Source of the DNA: Buchnera aphidicola (Schlechtendalia peitan)
GTDB taxonomy: Bacteria; Pseudomonadota; Gammaproteobacteria; Enterobacterales; Enterobacteriaceae
Direction of reading: 5' to 3'
Assembly (NCBI GenBank): GCA_039830055.1
Contig: CP140043.1
Location: 561,016-625,015, forward strand
Length of the DNA: 64,000 nt
Shown: positions 1 through 9,966 of the stretch, piece after piece
How positions within the stretch are numbered: the first letter of the stretch is position 1
Layout of the letters: every line of letters starts with the position of its first letter
The notes under the pieces: generated by a model
Seen by the model: the letters and a program-made list of their open reading frames with translations, nothing else
Database searches by the model: none
What the model was told of the DNA's origin: nothing
Program-made: the position numbers and the translations under genes

Positions 1-176
1 TAATAATGTTTATATATAGAGACGAATTATATCACGAAAATACAGATCTAAAAGGAATAGCGGAAATTATCATAGGAAAACAAAGAAATGGACCTATTGG
101 CACAATTAAATTAACTTTTAATGGTCATTGGTCACGATTTGACAATTATTTTGGATCTAAATGCTACGAAAAATAA
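1..176 (+). CDS. dnaB: Replicative DNA helicase DnaB, 3' end only
   Basis: The gene begins before the window; the readable frame starts at base 3 and gives the last 57 residues, with the stop at 174-176. The fragment contains MFIYRDELYHENTD followed by AEIIIGKQRNGPIGTIKL and WSRFDNYF, which is the conserved RecA-fold C-terminus of the hexameric 5'-3' helicase that unwinds DNA at the replication fork. Only the C-terminal end of the ATPase domain is visible, so the Walker motifs lie outside. The tail is short and ends normally, with no sign of truncation. Confidence 0.95.
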   Translation, partial: IMFIYRDELYHENTDLKGIAEIIIGKQRNGPIGTIKLTFNGHWSRFDNYFGSKCYEK

Positions 177-577
177 AATGTATTTAATTATTAAACTTTA
201 TACAAAAAATAATTTAAATAGTTAAAAAAAAATATAATCTTTTTATTCTAAACTAAAATAGTTTAAAAAAATTAACATTTACTATTTTTAAATTTTCACA
301 TATTAACATGACTACACAATCAAAATTATACTTATTTATAAACCTTTAAATAATTATTAATAAAATATAATGTAAAATTATATAAAATAAAAAATTTCTA
401 TTAATAAACATGTGATACCATTTAAATATATAAAATATAAATATAGTTGACAAAAAATATTGATATTATTATTATTCAATTGCATTTAAAAACATTTAAT
501 TAATAATAATAAAAAAACAAACATTATGTATTATAATAAAATAATAAGAAAAATATAAAAATCGGTTAAATACAAGT
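177..577. other. Intergenic region dnaB-gshB
   Basis: This spacer is almost pure A+T. I see no reading frame of note and no RNA gene. The only interpretable element is a promoter-like pair at 447-475. Confidence 0.6.
447..475 (+). promoter_or_regulatory. Putative sigma70 promoter for gshB
   Basis: A perfect TTGACA at 447-452 is separated by 17 nt from TATTAT at 470-475, about 100 nt before the gshB start. The exact -35 box and ideal spacing make it credible, although AT-rich sequence produces -10 look-alikes by chance. Confidence 0.5.
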
Positions 578-1534
578 ATGAAAATAAAATTAGGAATTAT
601 AATGGATCCTATTTATTCTATTAATATACAGAAAGATTCTAGCTTTGCTATATTACTAGAAGCACAAAAAAGAGGATATTTAATATATTATATGGAATTA
701 TCAGACTTATACTTAAAAAATGATCAACCTTTTTCAAAATCTAAATTATTATTACTAAAAAATAATACTAAAAAATGGTTTTCTTTTGAAAAATCAGAAG
801 ACATTTCACTGTTAGATTTAAATATAATCTTAATTAGAAAAGATCCTCCCGTAAATGAGCAATATATATATACTACATATATTCTTGAAGAAGCTGAAAA
901 AAAAGGTGTACTCGTAATTAATAAACCCAAGAGTTTACGAGATTTTAACGAAAAACTATTTACTATATGGTTTCCTAATTTCATTCCTCATACACTAGTA
1001 ACTAGCAATATTGATAAAATATATAATTTTTTACAAAAACATGATGATATTATAATAAAACCATTAAATGGAATGGGAGGAATGTCAATTTTTCGTATTA
1101 AGAAAAACGATTCTAATACAATGGTCATTATCGAAACTATGACTAATTATGGAAAAAAATTGTGTATGTCTCAAATTTATATTCCAGATATTCAACATGG
1201 AGATAAAAGAATACTGATTATTAACGGGAAACCATTTCCTTGGTGTTTATCTAGAATTCCAAAAATTAACGAAAATAGAGGGAATTTAGCCGTAGGAGGA
1301 ATAGGAAAAGTACACAAACTTACTTCAAATGACTGGAAAATAGCTAATTCTGTAGGAGAAGTACTTAAAAAACATGGATTGCATTTTGTAGGACTGGATG
1401 TTATTGGAAATAAACTAACAGAAATTAATATCACTAGCCCTACATGTATAAAAGAAATTGAAGCTCAATGTAAAATATCTATAAGTAATATTATCCTAAA
1501 TTCCATAGAAAAACGTCTAATTAATAATTATTAA
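578..1534 (+). CDS. gshB: Glutathione synthetase
   Basis: This 318-aa protein is full length compared with E. coli GshB (316 aa). It joins gamma-glutamylcysteine to glycine with ATP, giving glutathione in the cytosol. The N-terminus MKIKLGIIMDPI and the downstream LIRKDPP and NKPKSLRDFNEKLF blocks are typical. The ATP-grasp glycine-rich loop KPLNGMGG lies at about residues 161-168, and the C-terminal LTEINITSPT metal/ATP motif is intact. It follows dnaB and precedes ruvX; the E. coli neighbour yqgE, between gshB and yqgF, is missing as an open frame. No frameshift or lost motif was seen. Confidence 0.97.
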   Translation: MKIKLGIIMDPIYSINIQKDSSFAILLEAQKRGYLIYYMELSDLYLKNDQPFSKSKLLLLKNNTKKWFSFEKSEDISLLDLNIILIRKDPPVNEQYIYTTYILEEAEKKGVLVINKPKSLRDFNEKLFTIWFPNFIPHTLVTSNIDKIYNFLQKHDDIIIKPLNGMGGMSIFRIKKNDSNTMVIIETMTNYGKKLCMSQIYIPDIQHGDKRILIINGKPFPWCLSRIPKINENRGNLAVGGIGKVHKLTSNDWKIANSVGEVLKKHGLHFVGLDVIGNKLTEINITSPTCIKEIEAQCKISISNIILNSIEKRLINNY

Positions 1535-2167
1535 TAAAATTATTTATTTCTAAAATAATTATTTTCTCATTCATTAATATAAAAATTCATATATAAACGA
1601 AAACATAAATAAAAAAATAATTTTAATAACAATTTTTTAATATTATGTTTAGTTTAAAGAACTAATATTTTAAACCATCTATTATATATACGTATACATG
1701 AAAAATAAAATAATAAAAAACTATAATTCATAAATAAATTCAAAACTTGATAATAAAAAAATTTTATAATAAACTAAATATCAATATATTACCTAAAAAT
1801 TATGCTAATAATTTTAAAAAATCTGTAATAATCGGAAAAATAACATCTAAAATATAAATTTTAAAATATTTTTTTAAAAAATCGTGTCTAGTATTTTAAT
1901 GTCAAACAAATATTTCTGTTGCATCCTCTCTCGATATTTTAAAATACACTACTCATTATAATAATTATAAACAGATCAATGATATTAAACTTTTATACAT
2001 GAAAACTAATCAACTATAAAAATGAAATATTAGAAATATATTACTAATTCTATTAAAAAATACAAAAATTTTATTTAGAACTTTTTTATCTAAAATATCG
2101 AATAATTAAACTTATGATATCGGAATCAATATAAAAAATTAATTCTAATTTAAGGACATGCATAAAC
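1535..2167. other. Intergenic region gshB-ruvX with possible yqgE remnant
   Basis: No intact gene is present in these 633 nt. Around 1900-2020 the composition is slightly less AT-rich and a short frame resembles part of YqgE (described separately). The rest looks like neutral AT-rich sequence. Confidence 0.5.
1909..2019 (+). pseudogene. Possible decayed yqgE fragment
   Basis: A frame opened by an upstream stop reads NISVASSLDILK, then NDIKLLYMKTNQL before the next stop. From memory, E. coli YqgE has a TTSRDVLE segment, then SDVLVALGY, ending in GQL, in the same order and at similar spacing. It sits exactly where yqgE lies in E. coli, between gshB and yqgF. Similarity is weak and no start codon is present, so this could be chance. 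Confidence 0.25.
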
Positions 2168-2608
2168 ATGATAGTTTTAGCTTTTGATTTTGGAAAAAAA
2201 AATATTGGAGTCGCAGTGGGGCAAAACATTACAAAAACTGCAAAAACTTTGTCGTGTATTAAAATAAAAAAAAATGTAATAAATTTTGAAATATTTAAAA
2301 AATTATTCTATGAATGGAAACCATATGTTGCAATTGTTGGATTGCCACTTAATATGGATGGAACGCAACAAAAAATCACAAAACACACTAAAAAATTTGC
2401 GAAACAATTGTTTGAACACTTCAAAATACCAATATATCTACATGATGAAAGGTTGACTACCATAGAAGCAAAAACTACATTATTTGAAAAATATGGATTT
2501 AAATCTCTTAAAAAAGAAAGGATAAATTCAATGTCCGCCGTTATTATTTTAGAAAGTTGGTTCATGAATAATAACAGTATATACATGAAATCATTAAAAA
2601 GAAACTAA
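2168..2608 (+). CDS. ruvX: RuvX/YqgF, putative pre-16S rRNA nuclease
   Basis: This 146-aa RNase H-fold protein corresponds to E. coli YqgF (138 aa), implicated in 5'-end maturation of 16S rRNA and formerly called a Holliday junction resolvase homologue. The ATG at 2168 is preceded by AAGGAC at 2152-2157, which selects it over the out-of-frame ATG at 2158. The first acidic motif DFGKKNIGVAVGQ (D7) and the HDERLTT motif (residues 92-98) are present. The third acidic position, Asp in the VDSASAVIILES segment of E. coli, reads Asn here (INSMSAVIILES, N120). If that Asp is catalytic, activity may be altered. Confidence 0.93.
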   Translation: MIVLAFDFGKKNIGVAVGQNITKTAKTLSCIKIKKNVINFEIFKKLFYEWKPYVAIVGLPLNMDGTQQKITKHTKKFAKQLFEHFKIPIYLHDERLTTIEAKTTLFEKYGFKSLKKERINSMSAVIILESWFMNNNSIYMKSLKRN

Positions 2609-2728
2609 GTATTTTAAGAAAAATACTGGCATAACTACATACTTTAAACATACATATGAACGTAAAAATCAAAATCACTTTTACATCCATATTTTAAAAA
2701 CATAATAACTCCTTAGAATATCATCATA

Positions 2729-4276
2729 TCAAAGAAGATTTGTTGATTTTTTTCGTATTTGTTTAATTATCCAAATATTGTTAATAATACTAATCATAGA
2801 TTTTATAAAAGATTCAAGAATATCTAAAGATGAGCCTTGCCCATGAAACACACGATTGTTATATTCACTTTTAACATTAAACTGAAAAATAGAATTAATA
2901 TCTTTTCGTTTTGTTACTAAATAAAAATCTTTTATTTTAATATCAAAAGATGATATCTTATTTAATGCTTTACATATTGCATATATTAATCCATTTTTAG
3001 TCGTTATAACTTCAGTATAAACCTGTGATCCACATAAAATTTCTATCGAAAAATACGACAAACCATCTAAACTAGATTTTACACTAAAATATTTTAATTT
3101 AAAATGTTTTGAAAAAATACTACTCGAATTCGTGAATAAAAGTATCTCTAAATCATAATCAAATACTTGACCGTTCTTATCTGCAAATTTTAAAAAAGAA
3201 CTATACAAATCATTCAAATCGTAATCACTATTTTCTTTATATCCCATTTCAGACATATAATGTCTAACAGCTGCGCGTCCTGAACGAGAAGTTAAATTTA
3301 ATGATGCTGATTTTATACCTATAGTTTCAGGAGCTATTATTTCATAATTTTTTCTATTTTTTAATATGCCATCTTGATGAATTCCAGATGAATGCAAAAA
3401 AGCATTACTACCAACTATAGCCTTGTTTACAGGAATAGAAACATTACATATCTCACTAACTATTTTACTAGTATTATAAATCTCTTTATGATTAATATTA
3501 GTATGTAGCTTAAAAATATCTTTTCTAACTTTAATCGCCATAACTACTTCTTCTAAAGCTGCGTTTCCAGCACGTTCTCCTATACCATTTATCGTTCCTT
3601 CTATTTGCCTAGCCCCAGCTTGTATAGCAGAAATTGAATTAGCAACAGCCATTCCTAAATCATTGTGACAATGTATAGATATAATTGCTTTGTCGATATT
3701 AGAAACTTTATTATACAAAGCAGTAATAATTTTTTTAAATTGACTTGGAATAGTATAACCTACTGTATCTGGAATATTAATGGTCGTTGCACCAGAACTA
3801 ATAGCTATTTCTACCATACGACATAAGTTATCTAAATCTGTTCTTCCTGCATCTTCGCAAGAAAATTCAACATCATCTGTGTATTTTCTTGCTCTTTTTA
3901 TAGAACGAATTGACATTTCTATAATTTCATCAAATGTTTTTCCTAATTTAGATTGCATATGCAAATTAGATGTACCTAAAAATATATGAATCCTAAACGA
4001 TTCAGCATTTTTCATTGCTTCAGCTGCTACATCTATATCTTTATACACACATCGAGCTAAACTACAAATTTTAGAAGTCTTAATATTGTCAGAAATCACA
4101 CGAGTAGATGAAAAATCTCCCGGTGATGAAACAGGAAAACCAACTTCTATAATATCTACTCCTAATTTTTCTAAAGCAAAGGCTATTTTTAATTTGTTTT
4201 CTACACTCAAACTTGCTTGCAAAGATTGTTCGCCATCTCTCAATGTTGTATCAAAAACAATTAATTGTTGAGTCAT
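2729..4276 (-). CDS. leuA: 2-isopropylmalate synthase
   Basis: The 515-aa protein condenses acetyl-CoA with 2-ketoisovalerate, the first committed step of leucine synthesis. The catalytic TIM barrel begins with DTTLRDGEQ (residues 9-17), and the metal ligands IHCHND (H202, H204) are present. The NGIGERAGNAALEE motif follows, and the C-terminal third keeps the extent expected for the leucine-binding regulatory domain (E. coli length 523). It is last in the chromosomal block leuB-leuC-leuD-leuA and is separated from leuD by 417 nt, unlike the tight leuBCD spacing. The usual order is leuABCD, so leuA has moved from first to last; see findings. Confidence 0.97.
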   Translation of the reverse strand: MTQQLIVFDTTLRDGEQSLQASLSVENKLKIAFALEKLGVDIIEVGFPVSSPGDFSSTRVISDNIKTSKICSLARCVYKDIDVAAEAMKNAESFRIHIFLGTSNLHMQSKLGKTFDEIIEMSIRSIKRARKYTDDVEFSCEDAGRTDLDNLCRMVEIAISSGATTINIPDTVGYTIPSQFKKIITALYNKVSNIDKAIISIHCHNDLGMAVANSISAIQAGARQIEGTINGIGERAGNAALEEVVMAIKVRKDIFKLHTNINHKEIYNTSKIVSEICNVSIPVNKAIVGSNAFLHSSGIHQDGILKNRKNYEIIAPETIGIKSASLNLTSRSGRAAVRHYMSEMGYKENSDYDLNDLYSSFLKFADKNGQVFDYDLEILLFTNSSSIFSKHFKLKYFSVKSSLDGLSYFSIEILCGSQVYTEVITTKNGLIYAICKALNKISSFDIKIKDFYLVTKRKDINSIFQFNVKSEYNNRVFHGQGSSLDILESFIKSMISIINNIWIIKQIRKKSTNLL

Positions 4277-4693
4277 TTATTTTCCTAAAAATTAAATACA
4301 CTATGTAATAGTCTTTAAAATTTTTTTAAAAATAACAACATAAATGTGCTATTCATTTACAAAAAAAACTACATTTATATATTACATATAATAATTACAA
4401 TCATTTTTTTAAATATTATCAAACGTTTATTTTTACAAAACTATTTCAAATAGCTATTATATTTTACAATATATAAATATAAATTATATGTATCTTTATT
4501 AACAAATATTTAATCAATCTGTAAAACAATTAGAACTAAACACATATAATATTGAATCTAATACATAATTATTTCTACACAGACAAAACATAAACGTTTT
4601 AACAATTTAATTCTTAAAATAAATTATCACAAATTTAATGTAAACTATTCGATATTAGAGTTTTAATTTATACATAACATATATAAACTTTTT
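4277..4693. other. Spacer between leuD and leuA, possible remnant of plasmid backbone
   Basis: No reading frame or RNA gene is visible in these 417 nt of AT-rich sequence. If the cluster derives from a circular leuABCD plasmid opened between leuA and leuB, this spacer is where the plasmid replication region (repA genes and origin) would have been. I see no recognisable repA sequence. Confidence 0.4.
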
Positions 4694-5311
4694 CTATACG
4701 CTATTAAAAGGATTCAAAAATTTTGGAATACTATTTTCATAATTCTCGATTTTTTTGATATGATTTAAAGTTAAATCAACATCGTCTAATCCATTTAATA
4801 TACAATATTTGTGCACATAATTAATTTTAAATTTATAACATTGATTGTCTACTAATACTTCATTATTCACTAAATTTACTGTTATAAGCATATTAGGACA
4901 ATTTACTACGATTTTAAATAAGTAATTTATTATATTTTTAGAAAATGTAATTGGTAACAAACCATTTTTAATACTATTACTATAAAAAATATCTGCAAAA
5001 CTAGATGATATCACCACCTTAATCCCAAAATCTAATAAAGCCCAAACAGCATGTTCTCTTGACGAACCACAACCAAAATTCTCTCTTGTTAATAAAATTG
5101 TACTATTCTTATAACGATCTTGATTTAAAACAAAATCAACATTTAATTTATTTTCTAAACCCTCTAAATATCTCCAATCATGAAATAAATGCTTACCAAA
5201 CCCTAATTTAGTAATTTTTTGTAAAAATTGTTTAGGAATAATTACATCAGTATCTACATTCGATACATCTAACGGGACTGCTATTCCAGTATGACAAGCC
5301 AATTTAGACAT
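4694..5311 (-). CDS. leuD: 3-isopropylmalate dehydratase small subunit
   Basis: The 205-aa small subunit partners with LeuC to isomerise 2-isopropylmalate to 3-isopropylmalate. The N-terminus has the family motif VDTDVIIPKQFL, and the substrate-site motif NFGCGSSREHA lies near residues 78-88. Length is normal (E. coli 201). It begins 25 nt after the leuC stop in the same direction, consistent with one transcript leuB-leuC-leuD. Confidence 0.97.
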   Translation of the reverse strand: MSKLACHTGIAVPLDVSNVDTDVIIPKQFLQKITKLGFGKHLFHDWRYLEGLENKLNVDFVLNQDRYKNSTILLTRENFGCGSSREHAVWALLDFGIKVVISSSFADIFYSNSIKNGLLPITFSKNIINYLFKIVVNCPNMLITVNLVNNEVLVDNQCYKFKINYVHKYCILNGLDDVDLTLNHIKKIENYENSIPKFLNPFNSV

Positions 5312-5336
5312 TTTAATTTCCTATAAACATTTTATG

Positions 5337-6740
5337 TTAAAATTGTAACTTCCTAACATCAACAAAACGACCAAAAATTGCCGAAGCAGCAGCCATAATA
5401 GGACTAACTAAATGAGTTCTTCCACCTCTCCCCTGACGACCTTCAAAATTTCTATTACTAGTTGAAGCACAACGTTCTTTATTATTTAAAATATCACCAT
5501 TCATGGCTAAACACATAGAACATCCAGAATAACGCCATTCAAATCCAGAATTAATAAAAATTTTATCTAATCCCTCTTCTTCCGCTTGCTTCTTTACTAC
5601 TCCAGAACCGGGAACAATAATTGCATGCACTTTTTTAGAAACGTTTTTATATTTTACAATTTTAGCAATGTCCCGTAAATCTTCTATTCTGGAATTAGTA
5701 CATGATCCAATAAAAACTTTATCAATAGATACGTCTGTCAAATACATACCGGGTTCTAATCCCATGTACTTTAAAGATTGTTCTGCACTATTCCTCTCTA
5801 AAACATCATAATAAGAATTAAGATCTGGTATCTTTTCATCAATAGAGATAACTTGACTAGGATTAGTTCCCCAAGTAATTTGAGGAGATAAATGTGATAT
5901 ATTTAATACTATTTTTTTATCAAAAATTGCTCCTATATCAGATTTTAGGGCACTCCAATATAATAATGCATCATTCCAAACATTTTTTTTAGGAATATAC
6001 TTACGATTTTCTAGATATTTTACTGTAATATGATCAGGAGCAATAATTCCAGATTTTGCACCCATTTCAATAACCATATTACATATAGTCATTCTACTCT
6101 CCATACTTAAATACGGAATTAAATTTCCAGAAAATTCTACTACATACCCAGAACCACCAGATGTTCCTAATCGTCTAATTATAAATAAAATGACATCTTT
6201 CGCTGTAATTCCAGAATTCATCCTTCCATTGATTTCTATATTCATGCTTTTAGAACGATTTTGTTTTAAAGTTTGTGTAGACAAAACATGCTCTACTTCA
6301 GACGTTCCAATACCAAACGATAATGTTCCAAAAGCTCCATGTGTAGAAGTATGAGAATCACCACATACTACTGTCATTCCAGGTAAAATCATACCTTGCT
6401 CAGGAGCAACAACATGAATAATTCCTTGATATGGATGATCTAAATCAAATAATTTGATATTAAATTTATTACAATTTTTTATTAATTCATACATTTGTGT
6501 TTTAGCTAAAATAGTTGAACAATGCATGTCTCTACTAATTGTAGGAACATTATGATCCATAGTAGCAAAAGTTTTATGAGGTTTTCTTACTACTCTATTT
6601 TTGCGACACATTTCACTAAATGCCTGAGGAGAAGTAACTTCATGTATTAGATGTAAATCTATGTATAAAATTGGAGACTGATTTTGTTCTTCATATACTA
6701 CATGCGAATCATATAATTTTTGATAAAGTGTCTTTTTCAT
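5337..6740 (-). CDS. leuC: 3-isopropylmalate dehydratase large subunit
   Basis: This 467-aa aconitase-family protein carries the catalytic [4Fe-4S] cluster. The three ligand cysteines are visible in FIGSCTNSRIEDL and in GCSMCLAMN near the C-terminus. Substrate-site segments VCGDSHTSTHGAFG and GRGGRTHLVSP are conserved. Its start overlaps the end of leuB by 4 nt, implying translational coupling. Cluster assembly would depend on the isc genes at 57-61 kb. Confidence 0.98.
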   Translation of the reverse strand: MKKTLYQKLYDSHVVYEEQNQSPILYIDLHLIHEVTSPQAFSEMCRKNRVVRKPHKTFATMDHNVPTISRDMHCSTILAKTQMYELIKNCNKFNIKLFDLDHPYQGIIHVVAPEQGMILPGMTVVCGDSHTSTHGAFGTLSFGIGTSEVEHVLSTQTLKQNRSKSMNIEINGRMNSGITAKDVILFIIRRLGTSGGSGYVVEFSGNLIPYLSMESRMTICNMVIEMGAKSGIIAPDHITVKYLENRKYIPKKNVWNDALLYWSALKSDIGAIFDKKIVLNISHLSPQITWGTNPSQVISIDEKIPDLNSYYDVLERNSAEQSLKYMGLEPGMYLTDVSIDKVFIGSCTNSRIEDLRDIAKIVKYKNVSKKVHAIIVPGSGVVKKQAEEEGLDKIFINSGFEWRYSGCSMCLAMNGDILNNKERCASTSNRNFEGRQGRGGRTHLVSPIMAAASAIFGRFVDVRKLQF

Positions 6741-7837
6741 TTTATTCTTCTATGAGATAATAACTGAGATATAACATCACCCATTTTTCTAGTACTAGTA
6801 AAATGACTATCATCATCTGATATATCTTTCGTTCTATAACCCAATTTTAAAACTTCATATACTACAGATTCTATAACATCTGCTATTGAACCTAGTTGAA
6901 AACTATACCTAAATAACATACTAATTGAAAGAATTAATGCAATAGGATTAGCTATATTCTTTCCCTGAATATCCGGTGCTGAACCACCTGCTGGCTCATA
7001 TAAACCAAATTTTTTTTCATTTAAACTAGCTGATGGTAATAATCCTATAGAACCAGAAATTGCTGCACACTCATCAGAAATAATATCACCAAATATATTG
7101 GAACATAAAATCACATCGAACTTATCAGGATTTTTAATTATCTGCATAGTAGCATTGTCAATATATAAGTGAGACAATTTTACTGTAGGATATTCTAAAG
7201 ATATATTATCAACTATTTCTCTCCACAATATAGATGTTTCTAATACATTAGACTTATCAATAGAAGTAAGAATACACTTTCTATTTAAAGCTAATTTGAA
7301 TGCTATATGAGCAATTCTTTCAATTTCAGATTGAAAATACATTTCTGTATCAAAAGCATATCTTTGATCACCAATATATTTTATACCTTTTTTCTTATTA
7401 AAATAAATACCTCCTATTAACTCACGCACACATAAAATATCAAATCCTTTTTCAGCTATTTCAGAACGAAGAGGAGATAATATCTCTAATCCAGGATATA
7501 AACGAGCTGGTCTTAAATTTATAAATAAATTAAAATATTTTCTTAAAGGAAGCAAAGAACCTCTTTCCGGTTGACAATTAGATGATAAATTTTTCCATTT
7601 CGGGCCTCCAACAGCTCCAAATAAAATTGCATCGGAACTTTTACAGCCCAATAATGTATTTTCAGGAAGCGCAATACCATGATTGTCTATTGCAATTCCT
7701 CCAATATCATATTCTTTAGTCTGAATATTCATATTAAAATCTTTTTTAAGTACTTCTAAAATTTTATATCCTTCTTGCATTATTTCAGGTCCAATGCCAT
7801 CACCTGGCAAAACAGCAATTTTATATTCCCGATTCAT
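6737..7837 (-). CDS. leuB: 3-isopropylmalate dehydrogenase
   Basis: The 366-aa NAD-dependent enzyme oxidatively decarboxylates 3-isopropylmalate to 2-ketoisocaproate. It shows AVLPGDGIGPE at the N-terminus, LRKYFNLFINLRPAR, and the NAD/metal motif ending in EPAGGSAPDIQGKNIANP. It is first in the transcriptional unit, and AAGGA lies 12 nt before its ATG. In plasmid-borne clusters leuA normally precedes leuB; here a 950-nt spacer does. Confidence 0.98.
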   Translation of the reverse strand: MNREYKIAVLPGDGIGPEIMQEGYKILEVLKKDFNMNIQTKEYDIGGIAIDNHGIALPENTLLGCKSSDAILFGAVGGPKWKNLSSNCQPERGSLLPLRKYFNLFINLRPARLYPGLEILSPLRSEIAEKGFDILCVRELIGGIYFNKKKGIKYIGDQRYAFDTEMYFQSEIERIAHIAFKLALNRKCILTSIDKSNVLETSILWREIVDNISLEYPTVKLSHLYIDNATMQIIKNPDKFDVILCSNIFGDIISDECAAISGSIGLLPSASLNEKKFGLYEPAGGSAPDIQGKNIANPIALILSISMLFRYSFQLGSIADVIESVVYEVLKLGYRTKDISDDDSHFTSTRKMGDVISQLLSHRRIK

Positions 7838-8787
7838 ACGTAATTAAATTCCTTTGTACTAAAAATGTTTCCTTAAAATTAAAAATTAATATTTTTGAAC
7901 ACGTATTTAAATAAATATTTAAAACATGTGCAATATTTAAATATATTGTATTTACTTAATAAATAAAAATATTTATTTTAATACACCACAATATTTTTAA
8001 TTTAATGTAATAAAAAAATAATTTATCTATAATAGATCTTAAATCTAATACATAAATCTAAACTATATATAACGAATATAATTTTCATACTGAATATACA
8101 TACATATTGTTTATATGATAAAAAATTAAAATTTTTTATGTAATATTTGTATTTATTTCTAAAATAATGTAATTACAATCGCTATGTAACATAATAGTAT
8201 TTATATTATATATAAATAAAAATTAAATAAAGTATATAAAAATTACTATATAAATCAATAAAAGAAATCTTATATGCATTAAATAAATATTTAATAATTA
8301 AAAATAAAAATAATACTTTAGATACAATTTTCAAAAATCAACATCATAATATAAAACAATATAAAAAACACATAGAACATTAAAAAACTTAGAATACATT
8401 TAATTCAAATTGTATTAATTATATTTAATAAAATATAATATATCGATAATTTTTGTAACATGTTTATAACACATTAGTTTATACTATAAGCAAAAAATAT
8501 ATTATTATTTAAAAAACACTAATATAATCATATAATATAATGAATATATGTAATATATATATTAATATATAATAAAGTGTTTATTTCATTCAAATAATAT
8601 ATATATGTATTTTACATAGAAAAATGAATATAAATGAATCATAACATAAAAATTTATATAATTTTTTATAATTTTTTAACAAAAAATTATATATTCCTAA
8701 TGTAATAATCCTACAAATGATACTTTTATTAAAAGTAATATAATACTATTGAAAATGATAAATTCTAACTATACAAGTTAAAAATAA
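7838..8787. other. Large intergenic region leuB-hemW
   Basis: These 950 nt between divergent leuB and hemW contain no credible gene or RNA. In E. coli the interval between yqgF and hemW holds yggR, yggS, yggT, yggU and rdgB; all are gone and the leu block occupies that interval. The leuB promoter must lie here. Confidence 0.55.
7905..7933 (-). promoter_or_regulatory. Possible promoter for leuBCD
   Basis: On the minus strand TTGCAC (7933-7928) is followed after 17 nt by TTAAAT (7910-7905), about 70 nt before the leuB start. The -10 match is weak, so this is tentative. Confidence 0.25.
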
Positions 8788-9942
8788 ATGTTACATTTTC
8801 CTCCATTAAGCTTATATATCCATATACCATGGTGTACAAAAATATGTCCATATTGCGATTTTAATATTTCTAAACATAATTCTTACATAAATGAAAAAAT
8901 ATATATTAAACATCTTTTGAAAGATTTAGAAAGAAACTACTTATATGCTTCAAACAGAAAAATTAATTCAATTTTTATTGGAGGAGGAACTCCTAGCCTA
9001 TTCAGTCCAGTATCCATTTCATATTTACTAAATAAAATTAAAGAAATAGCAAATATCTCTCACTCTCCTGAAATTACTTTAGAATTAAATCCTACAATAT
9101 CCGAAATTAGCAAACTTATAGATTATCAAGAATCTGGGATAAATAGATTTTCTATAGGAATACAAACCTTTAATTCACATGAACTAAATTTATTAGAAAG
9201 AAATTATAATAGTCAAGAATTAAATCGTTCAATAAAAATATTAAATACTTTTAATCTTAATAATATAAATTTTGACTTAATGTATGGATTACCTAACCAA
9301 ACTTTACATTCAGCTCTTCTAAATTTAAAAATAGCAATTAAATTGCAGCCCAAACATATTTCATGGTATCAACTTAGCATAGAACCTGAAACAAATTTTT
9401 ATTTTAAAAAAATGAAATTACCAAACATTGATTTAATATGGAATATGTTCTCAAAAGGTAAAAAAATACTAAAGAAATCAGGATATCAACACTACGAAAT
9501 ATCCTCGTATTCAAAGAAAAAATATAATTGTCTACATAATCTTAACTATTGGCGTTTTGGAGATTACATTGGAATAGGATGCGGCGCACACGGAAAATTA
9601 ACTAATAAAAACGGAAACATAACACGCACTATAAAAAAAAATTATCCTAACTATTATTTAAATAAATCATATGTGTATAAACAGTACATTCTATCAAAAC
9701 ATGATATTGTATATGAATTCTTCATGAATTATTTTAGACTATACGAACCAATTTCAAAAAATACTTTTAAAAAATATACTAATATTTCAGAACATAAAAT
9801 TTTTAAAACAATAAAAATAGCGATTTCTAAAAAATATTTGATAGAAACTAAAAAATATTGGATAACCACTAAAAAAGGAAAATTATTTCTTCATTCTCTT
9901 TTAGATCTATTTCTAAAAAGCAAAAATATGAAATTTACTTGA
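8788..9942 (+). CDS. hemW: HemW, radical-SAM heme chaperone family
   Basis: The 384-aa protein has the HemN-like radical SAM motif C-x3-C-x2-C at C16, C20 and C23 (IPWCTKICPYCDFN), the SAM-binding GGGTPS, and the characteristic NYWRFGDYIGIGCGAHGK segment of HemW. E. coli HemW (378 aa) binds heme and a [4Fe-4S] cluster and is thought to deliver heme to respiratory enzymes. It lacks the extra cysteine of true coproporphyrinogen oxidase HemN. Regulation cannot be read from the sequence. Confidence 0.95.
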   Translation: MLHFPPLSLYIHIPWCTKICPYCDFNISKHNSYINEKIYIKHLLKDLERNYLYASNRKINSIFIGGGTPSLFSPVSISYLLNKIKEIANISHSPEITLELNPTISEISKLIDYQESGINRFSIGIQTFNSHELNLLERNYNSQELNRSIKILNTFNLNNINFDLMYGLPNQTLHSALLNLKIAIKLQPKHISWYQLSIEPETNFYFKKMKLPNIDLIWNMFSKGKKILKKSGYQHYEISSYSKKKYNCLHNLNYWRFGDYIGIGCGAHGKLTNKNGNITRTIKKNYPNYYLNKSYVYKQYILSKHDIVYEFFMNYFRLYEPISKNTFKKYTNISEHKIFKTIKIAISKKYLIETKKYWITTKKGKLFLHSLLDLFLKSKNMKFT

Positions 9943-9966
9943 ATAAATTAACTAACTTAAAATTAG

